A DNA stretch of 17,643 bases from Ophiosphaerella korrae (Eukaryota; Ascomycota; Dothideomycetes; Pleosporales; Phaeosphaeriaceae). The stretch covers positions 1 through 17,643 of the forward strand of contig JALNQF010000660.1 in the NCBI GenBank assembly GCA_028456385.1, written 5' to 3'. The notes under the pieces are model-generated. The model was not told the origin of the DNA, searched no databases, and worked only from the letters and a program-made list of their open reading frames with translations. Position numbers and translations under genes: made by a program. Positions 12,001 through 17,643 of this stretch are shown here, piece by piece (the stretch's first letter is position 1; each line of letters opens with the position of its first letter).

Positions 12001-14520
12001 TAGAACGCCTATTACTAAATTAGAATTAAAAAAGGCGATAAATAGAAAATAGTATTTAGAACATAATAGAGATTATATAAATATTTAGTTATGCCGTTTA
12101 GCTTAACAAATGCACTAGTAGCATTCTAAGAAAGGATTAATATAGTACTAAAAGAGTACTTAGATATATTTATATTTATATACTTAGACAACATCCTTAT
12201 ATTCTTAGAAATAGAAGAAGAACACGTATAATATATACACAAAGTACTAGAAAAACTAGTAGAAGCTAAAATATTTCTTAAGATAAGAAAATGCGAGTTC
12301 TACACAAAGAAAATAGATTTCCTAAGGTTTATTATAGAACTAGGAAAGATTAAGATTAATCTAGAAAAGATTAAGTTAATTAACAAATAGCTAACACTAA
12401 GAAACCTAAAAGAGGTACAACAATTTTATAGGCTAGCTAACTTTTATAAGAAGTTAATAGTAAGATAGTCTAAAGATATAGAACTAATAACAAGACTTAT
12501 AAAAAAAGATACGCTGTTTAAATAGATAAAAGAATACAATAAGGTATTTAAGAAGATTAAAAAGAAGTTTATAGAAAACCTAGTTATTAGAATATATAAC
12601 CTAGACCTACTAGTAATAGTAAAAATAGATGTATCTAACTTAGTCTATAGAATAGTACTAATATAGGAAGACCTAGAAACTAAAAAAGAATACTTAGTTA
12701 AGTACTTTTCTAAGAAAATAAAGATAGTAGAACTTAACTACCTAATCTACAACAAAGAAATACTAGTAATCTACAAAGTATTTAAGTAATAGAGAGTATA
12801 CCTACAAGGAGTAAAATATTAGATAAAGGTCTATATAGACTATAAGAATCTTATAGGATTTATAATAAATAAAGAACTATTACAACGCTATACAAGATAG
12901 TAGGAATACTTATTAACGTTTAATATAGAAATTATATATATAAAAGAGAAAGATAATTAGTTTATAGACGCCCTTAGTAGAAGGCTAGACTTATAAGAAG
13001 AAGTAAGCGCTACTAGTATAGTCCTAGTTAAGAATAAAGAAGAATACTTAGTCCTAAATATATATAAAATAGCTACAACACTTAAAAGGAAGAGTAGCGA
13101 GCTAGATAAATAGATTTAGAAAATAATAAAAGAAGTATCTAAAGAAATAGAGAAACTAGAAATCTAAAAAGGATTTACATAAGCCTATAGAAGAATATAT
13201 ATCTTAAAGAAGATCTAGAGAGAATTTATACAATAATTCTATAAATTACTAGTATATAGTTACTAAAGTATTAAGAAAATATTAGATAGACTACTACGAG
13301 ACTACTATATTCTAAAAGCAAGACAATTAGTAATAGAAGTACTACAAGACTATATAGAATGTTAAAGGAATAAATATAATAGATATATACTATATAGAAT
13401 ATTATAACTAGTAGAAGTACTAAAACAACTATAAAAAGTTATTATAATAGACTTTATTACGAAGTTACTAAAGTCTAAAGACCTAATATTAGGGGTTGAA
13501 TATAATAAAATCTTAATAATAGTAGATAAGCTTACAAAGTATACATACTTTAGACTATATAAAGAGAAAAGTAGGATAGAGGTCGCTATATACTAAGTTC
13601 TAGGAACTATAATTAGTTAATATAGACTACTAGATAAAATCGTTATAGATAGAGACGTGCGATTTATATTAAAACTATAGAGAACGATAATAGTATAATT
13701 AAGAATTAAATATACAATATCTACAGTATATTACCTATAAATAGACAGATAATTAGAACGAATAAATTAGATAGTAGAACAATACCTAAGATACTACCTT
13801 AACTACAACTAGAATAATTAGGTATAGTTACTACCTATAGCATAGTTAGTATATAATAGCGCAAAGAACGTAGTAATAGGAGTATTACTCTTTTTCGCGA
13901 ACTATAGATTCGAACCTAATATATACTAGATACTAAGAAATTAGACATCTTAGTTTCTAAGAGGAGAAAGTTTTACTAATAGACTTAAAGATATATACGA
14001 TTAACTAAGACAAGATATAGAATTCTTATACAATTGTATAGTAAAATACTATAACAAGAAGTATAAAAAGGGACCCTAATTTAGAGAGGGAGAAAAAGTA
14101 TAGTTAGTATAGAAGAATATTAAAAGCAAGAGACTAAGCTTAAAATTAGACTATATTAAAATAGGACTATACAAAATTAAGAAAGAAGTTACACTAGTTA
14201 TATTTAAATTAAAGCTACTAAATAAGATAAAGATACACCTAACATTCTATATAGCCTTACTAGAACAAGTACTACTAGAAGTAGAACTACTAGTATACGA
14301 AGTAGACACGTACAGAGAATAGGAAGAATAGGAAGTTAAGAAAATCCTATAGCACTAGTTCTAAAACAGAAGAGACTACTACTTAGTAGAATAGATAGGT
14401 ATAGACAAAAAAGGACAACTATAGGAAGAAATATAGGAACTAGAGGATAATCTTAATTACTCTAAGAAACTAGAGGAGTTCTAAAGTTAAAACCTCCTAG
14501 AACGCCTAGCGGCAACCTAA
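9055..14520 (+). pseudogene. Element C gag-pol polyprotein remnant (single frame, about 1820 codons)
   Basis: This is a dead gag-pol gene. All landmarks lie in one reading frame with no frameshift between gag and pol. The start is probably one of the ATA codons at 9055 or 9058 (former ATG), as the same spot is conserved in element B. In order: a capsid-like gag domain at about 9300-9850; zinc knuckles at 9967-10008 (first Cys intact, other ligands now Tyr) and 10036-10077 (His intact); the protease site at 11275-11301 (NSRATRNFI); RT with VMPFSLTNA from 12088 and YLDN at 12181-12192; the first RNase H Asp at 12628; integrase Asp 13450, Asp 13648 and Glu 13756 (35 residues between the last two); and a chromodomain at about 14326-14475 with readable NRRDYYLV. 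In-frame stops are TAA and TAG only, no TGA was seen, and most sit at expected Gln or Trp. The end at TAA 14518 may be the true stop or a former Gln. Confidence 0.93.
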
Positions 14521-14812
14521 GAGAACTAACACTACTAATAATAGATAGAGAGATAATAGGGACGTCTAGCGTAGGACCTACTACAGTAACACTAAACACC
14601 TTATCTAAGTCTAGCTTAGCTTCTAGAGCTACTAACTACTTAGCTAATTTCTTATTATTTAAGGCCTTTATCTTACAAAGATAAGAGAGACGAGCTTAAT
14701 TCTTTACTAGCTTACTCTACGCAAGCTCCTAGATATACTTACGCTTAGCTTTAGCCTCTACGATTTAAGATAGTAATTTCTCTTAAGTCTAGTTAATAGC
14801 TTTCTCTATTAT
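14462..14812 (-). pseudogene. Antisense coiled-coil-like reading-frame remnant in the 3' region of element C
   Basis: On the minus strand, from an ATA (former ATG) at 14812 or 14809 down to TAG at 14464-14462, one frame holds about 115 codons. Apart from the final TAG, its stops are only TAA/TAG and sit where Gln or Trp would fit. The predicted product begins with a charged, Leu/Lys/Ala-rich segment (EKLL, AKAKRK, KIKALNNKKLAK, LEAKLDLD) like a coiled coil, followed by a Ser/Ile/Val-rich tail. It converges with gag-pol and overlaps its last codons. Element A has the counterpart at 4020-4291. Over about 31 aligned codons, differences at codon positions 1, 2 and 3 are about 11, 7 and 14 by hand, weakly favouring coding. 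From memory only, short coiled-coil hypothetical proteins are often predicted beside fungal Gypsy elements; this was not checked. Confidence 0.45.
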
Positions 14813-15150
14813 TGTTAAGCTTAGACGTAAGAATAAGTATAATAAACTTATACTTAGAAAGAGAAATACTAGATACGTTATAAGAGCTACGTATATTTGC
14901 ACGAATATACACTTTATAAGCTCTACTATTGTTTGTAGAAATAATATAAGGAAAAGACTTAGAGTTTAACTTAAGAGAAGTATAACAAGAATAAGGAAAT
15001 ATTTTAATACTATTACGCAACACGCAATTAGTAAGGAGATAACAACGACGTGTAGATAAAATAGTTATAAGAGAGGATAAAGAACTCTACATTAACGAAG
15101 AAACTAGACTAATAACTCTAGCTCTAGGACGGGTAAACTAGGACCCGCCT
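14813..15150. other. 3' untranslated stretch of element C, no supported gene
   Basis: A 76-codon stop-free run exists on the minus strand at 15023-14793 (Ser-rich), and a hydrophobic frame offset by one base overlaps it. Comparison of the hydrophobic frame with element A over 49 gapless codons gave about 21, 22 and 20 differences at codon positions 1, 2 and 3, so there is no sign of protein-level selection. I see no RNA gene. Confidence 0.5.
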
Positions 15151-15164
15151 AGGAGGAGAGATAG
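15151..15164 (+). other. Polypurine tract of element C
   Basis: A purine-rich run (aggaggagagatag) ends at the first base before the 3' LTR, in the standard place for plus-strand priming. It shares its gatag end with the tract of element A. Confidence 0.75.
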
Positions 15165-15593
15165 TGTTATAGGTATAATAGAGGAAATTAAGATAGAACT
15201 AATTAGTCCTAATCTAGGCGCTAACAAAGTATAAGACGAGTAGGGTAACGACCTTAATTAGGAAACTATATATAACTAGGACACCTAGGCTAATCTATAA
15301 TCTGTAGACTCTTAGCATTAATAGATTATAGATTAAGGTAATCTATAATCTATTAGTCTTAGTAACTATAGATTATAGATTATAACAAGTATATAGTTAG
15401 TAAGATACGTATTATTAGGATAGTATTAGTAATTTAATCCTTTAACTATAGAACGCTAATACAAGATAGTTGCAAAACATCTTCTATTGTTTATAAGTTA
15501 TTATAGATTATAACCTAAGCTTTTACTATTAACTCTTAATCTACTAATACTCTTTAGGCACTAGGAAGTCGACCCTAGTAACAACCTATTACA
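15165..15593 (+). repeat. 3' LTR of element C (429 bp)
   Basis: It begins TGTTATAGGT and ends ACCTATTACA. It is colinear with the 5' LTR without gaps. Where the 5' copy keeps CG, this copy often has TA (for example atcgag versus attaag, cccga versus cctaa, cgacg versus taaca), so both strands of the same CpG were changed. The shared 19-bp block is at 15411-15429, unchanged. Confidence 0.94.
15292..15381 (+). repeat. Pair of palindromic units in the 3' LTR of element C
   Basis: Units 15292-15334 and 15340-15381 correspond to those of the 5' LTR at the same offset (127 bp from the LTR start). Arms aatctataatct and agattatagatt are unchanged, and the centres again read CTTAGCA and CTTAGTA. Confidence 0.88.
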
Positions 15594-15598
15594 ATTCT
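15594..15598. repeat. Target site duplication of element C, right copy (ATTCT)
   Basis: This is identical to 8563-8567. Removing element C plus one copy restores a continuous element B gag reading (minus strand ...actaagaat|actagaagcc...), which matches element C gag near 9799-9820. Confidence 0.93.
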
Positions 15599-16347
15599 TA
15601 GTTTCTCTATATAGATTATATTATATTAGATTTATAAGTTTAGCCCTTATTTAAATTATAATATTAAAGATACTTTTTTTTACTCTATATTTTGCGATAG
15701 TTATTTAAACTATAATATATACTCTAGAATACTCTTATATTATATAAGCCTTTCGAGCTTTTTTTAGCTTATTAAGTAATATCTATATCTTTAAATATTA
15801 CTCTTATTTGTCTTGTAAAATATTTATAACTTCTAAAGATAGATCTTGTTTTATCTTTTTATATTCCTAGAGCGTATATTATATAGTCTATCTAGTAAGT
15901 TTTAAACTATCTTATTATATCTTCTTTAAGGTATATTCTAATATATATAACTTTCTTATCTTCTTAGTTAAAGTATAGTACTTATATATCTATCTAGAGT
16001 TATACTAATACTATAAAAGGTCTTAGCTTTTCTCTTATTCTATTAAACTTCTTAAGTATAGGTATCTTTAGTAGTTTCTTTGTTACACTTATCTCTAGTC
16101 TTTAAGTAATTTATTCTATCTAGTTTTATCTTTCTATAATAGCCTTAATTTGTACTTTATTTTACTTTGCGTAATCTTATAGTTCTTTATTTTATATTTC
16201 TAAAGTATTAATTACTTACTTTATATCTTCTTTCTCTAAGATTAAGTTATTTAGGTAATCCTTAATTACCTTCTATATAGTATTATCTAATTTATAGCTA
16301 CGTAGTAGTGCCTTTACTACTTTTTTAGTTAAACTTTCTACTATTAT
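15594..16347 (-). pseudogene. Element B gag N-terminal part (split by element C)
   Basis: This is a capsid-type gag remnant on the minus strand, starting at an ATA (former ATG) at 16347 or 16344 and running to the break at 15594. It aligns with 9055-9805 of element C, with conserved blocks around KIPILKKFN and KLRPFIVLVQLQID (stops read as Gln). The missing C-terminal part with the zinc knuckles is at 8567-8290. Gag forms the particle in which the element RNA is copied; this copy is broken by many TAA/TAG codons and by the 7-kb insertion. Confidence 0.85.
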
Positions 16348-16405
16348 ATTGGCTAAACTATACGCTACTTACGCTTTACTTCTTCTAATAACTAAATTAG
16401 CAAAG

Positions 16406-16689
16406 TATAATAGGGTCTCCTATTATTAACTACAAGTAACCTACTAGGAGTATTAGTAGATTAGAAAGTAATAACAAAAGTCTATATTGTAATTAAGTAA
16501 TAGGCTATAAATAATAGAATAATTCTTGCGATATTAATATATTGTCGCTCGTAGTTAATAATTAAATTACTAATACTATCCTAATAATGCGTTTTAATAC
16601 TAATTATATACTTACTATTTTTTATTAGCTTTATAACTTTATAGGTGCTAAGCCTTATAAAGTTATAAAGTTATTATAGTAGGGTAATA
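16406..16689 (-). repeat. 5' LTR of element B (about 284 bp, outer border uncertain)
   Basis: The inner border is clear: on the minus strand the LTR ends ...gagaccctattata, followed by the same leader as in element C. The outer border is placed at 16689, where the minus strand reads tattaccct, a plausible mutated TGTTA start. It contains the shared 19-bp block (16570-16588, reverse orientation) and one large palindrome. It is 145-177 bp shorter than the other LTRs, mostly because about 115 bp before the palindrome are missing and the palindrome is single. Whether this is a true short LTR or a truncated one is open. Confidence 0.7.
16629..16670 (-). repeat. Palindrome with CTTAGCA loop in the LTR of element B
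   Basis: Left arm 16629-16645 (ctttataactttatagg) pairs with right arm 16653-16670 (ccttataaagttataaag) with one extra T. The 7-nt centre on the minus strand is CTTAGCA. The arm sequence is unrelated to that of element C, but position and centre agree. Confidence 0.85.
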
Positions 16690-17074
16690 CGAAAAAAAAG
16701 CCTAAAAAAAGTTATAGTTTTTAACTTAAACTCACTCTACGAATATATTAGTTAAAAATATAACTAAAAAAGAATTTTAAAGAGAATATCTAACACATTA
16801 ATATAGCTTACTACGATTTTTAATTACTAATCGAAATCGAGCTAGGATTTAAAGTATTTAGAGGACTTTTTTTTATACTAACTTTAAAGCTCGATTATTT
16901 TTTATTTTTAGTATCTTTTTTTAAGATTTTTTTATAGAAGTTAGATATATATAATACTATTAATATCTCTTAGTTATATATAATTCTAATTAATAAAAGA
17001 ATAGATATTAAGTAAAAAGTAAAAATTTAAACTTTTAGTAAAACCTTATATTTAATAGCTATAACTATTTACTA
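16690..17074. other. AT-rich spacer between element B and the Tc1/mariner remnant
   Basis: No gene was seen. There are poly-A and poly-T runs and one perfect 9-bp inverted repeat (aatcgagct at 16835-16843 and agctcgatt at 16888-16896). Part of it may be the 3' end of the Tc1/mariner element including its terminal inverted repeat, but the other end of that element is outside the window, so the repeat cannot be matched. Confidence 0.5.
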
Positions 17075-17415
17075 TTAGTACTTAGTAGGATAACCTTTAG
17101 TATCTATAACAGCTTGCTATCGCTTAGGAAGAGATAATATACAATTATCTATAGCTTTTTGCGGTATAAGGGCCTACTCCTCTTTTATAGCTCTTTTAAA
17201 GGTCTCTACCTCTAATAAAGTAGTTCCTATAAGATAATTTCCTTTAAATCTCTTAATTAGCCGATCTTTAAGTAAACTCTATACATTTTTAATTGGGTTT
17301 AGATCTAGACTATAGGAAGGATAAGGAAAGAGTTTTACTCTATTTCTCTTAAACTAATTAATAACAGTAAAAGCCTTATAGATTTTACTATTATCTTGTT
17401 AAAAACTATAGTCTT

Positions 17416-17514
17416 CTATACAAGTTAGCATTTTAATATATTTATTATATATATAATATATATATATATATAATAATAGTAAAAAAGGGGTTAAAAAAAG
17501 GATAGTTAACTTAC
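17416..17514 (-). other. Spliceosomal intron in the transposase remnant (99 nt)
   Basis: On the minus strand it begins GTAAGT (17514-17509), has a fungal-type branch site GCTAAC (17429-17424), and ends TATAG at 17416. Removing it joins the two exons in frame: the split codon G|AA gives Glu, followed by the EDYSF...QDN catalytic region. Most of the intron is a TA microsatellite with pyrimidine runs. Confidence 0.78.
17444..17477. repeat. TA microsatellite inside the intron
   Basis: This is a 34-bp run of nearly pure TA dinucleotides with a few TAA interruptions. It lies wholly inside the transposase intron, between the 5' splice site and the branch site. Confidence 0.85.
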
Positions 17515-17643
17515 CTCGTTTAATCGCCTTTTTAACATACTTATTAAGGATACTACGGATATAGCGAGAGGAGTTTAGAGTTCTATTATTAATTAGGTCC
17601 CTAATAAACTCTAGTTTAGATCTCCCTCCTATCTAAATAGATC

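Larger units (their letters stand above)
8568..15593 (+). mobile_element. Element C: full-length Ty3/Gypsy chromovirus (7026 bp), RIP-degraded
   Basis: This is a complete LTR retrotransposon with two 429-bp LTRs (8568-8996 and 15165-15593), one gag-pol frame, a 3' region with an antisense reading frame, a polypurine tract, and 5-bp ATTCT duplications on both sides. The LTRs begin TGTTA and end TTACA, with matching inverted ends (TGTTACAGGT and ACCTGTTACA in the 5' copy). It is inserted in the gag of element B in opposite orientation. It keeps more CpA and CpG than A and B, so it is probably younger or less heavily mutated. Confidence 0.95.
15594..16689 (-). mobile_element. Element B, second segment: 5' gag part and 5' LTR
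   Basis: This is the continuation of element B beyond the insertion of C. It holds the N-terminal two thirds of gag and, at the right, the 5' LTR (16406-16689). The strand is again pyrimidine-rich in plus orientation, as in 5099-8567. The five bases right of it (cgaaa, 16690-16694) would be one target duplication copy, whose partner lies outside the window. Confidence 0.85.
17075..17643 (-). pseudogene. Tc1/mariner-type transposase, C-terminal part, broken
   Basis: This is a DDE transposase remnant that once cut and pasted its own element. The first exon (17643-17515) carries the GGRSKL...I segment that precedes the second catalytic Asp in Tc1-like proteins. After a 99-nt intron, the second exon (17415-17075) reads EDYSF-stop-QDN, then YPSYSLDLNPIKNV, the decayed form of the SPDLNPIE motif. 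From the Asp of QDN to the Lys that replaces the catalytic Glu there are 34 residues, the DD34E spacing. Breaks: TAA for Gln before QDN; TAG at several expected Trp or Gln codons; Pro to Leu and Glu to Lys by C:G to T:A changes. It ends at TAA 17077-17075. The N-terminal DNA-binding part and first Asp are outside the window. It is less mutated than the LTR elements. Confidence 0.88.

Noticed and set aside
14793..15023. 76-codon stop-free run on the minus strand in element C
   Set aside because: It starts at GTG, is Ser-rich and low in complexity, and its counterpart in element A has in-frame stops. It overlaps another open frame in the same T-rich strand, so it looks like a by-product of composition.
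14813..15040. Hydrophobic, membrane-like minus-strand frame continuous with the antisense coiled-coil frame
   Set aside because: Over 49 gapless codons shared with element A, differences fall evenly on the three codon positions (about 21, 22, 20). The Leu/Ile/Phe richness follows from a T-rich strand.
16835..16896. 9-bp inverted repeat as terminal repeats of a MITE or as a terminator
   Set aside because: It is a short arm in AT-rich DNA with no flanking TA duplication that I could match and no gene next to it. It may be chance.
1..17643. Bacterial or phage origin, tRNA or rRNA genes
   Set aside because: Chromodomain retroelements, RIP-type decay and a spliceosomal intron point to an ascomycete nucleus. 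No tRNA cloverleaf or rRNA segment was recognised on either strand.

Overview
This window is a block of decayed, nested transposons from a filamentous ascomycete. No intact protein-coding gene was found. The DNA is strongly AT-rich and TpA-rich, with very few TpG and CpA. Reading frames recognisable by their motifs are broken almost only by TAA and TAG where Gln or Trp is expected, and Cys and His ligands have become Tyr. This is the signature of repeat-induced point mutation (RIP, C to T mainly at CpA). The setting looks like an AT-rich, transposon-packed compartment of a Pezizomycotina genome; the species cannot be named from the sequence.

Layout: three Ty3/Gypsy LTR retrotransposons with a C-terminal chromodomain (chromoviruses) are stacked together. 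Element B (minus strand) is the oldest layer and is split into 5099-8567 and 15594-16689. Element C (plus strand, 8568-15593) is full length, has two 429-bp LTRs, and sits inside the gag of B with an exact 5-bp target duplication (ATTCT). Element A (plus strand, 1-5098) is cut by the left window edge. Its 3' LTR abuts the integrase N-terminal region of B, so A probably also inserted into B; the 3' end of B should lie left of the window. Purine-rich plus-strand sequence in A and C switches to pyrimidine-rich sequence in B, so the joints are visible by composition alone.

Right of B lies about 385 bp of AT-rich spacer, then the C-terminal part of a Tc1/mariner transposase on the minus strand. 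It has a DD34E-type catalytic core and a 99-nt spliceosomal-type intron containing a TA microsatellite.

Each retroelement reads as one gag-pol frame: capsid-like gag, two CCHC zinc knuckles, aspartic protease, reverse transcriptase, RNase H, DDE integrase and chromodomain. The features least explained by standard annotation are (i) palindromic units in the LTRs whose arms differ between elements but whose central CTTAGYA loop is shared, (ii) a 19-bp block identical in all four LTRs, and (iii) an antisense reading frame between the chromodomain and the 3' LTR, kept in frame in both A and C.
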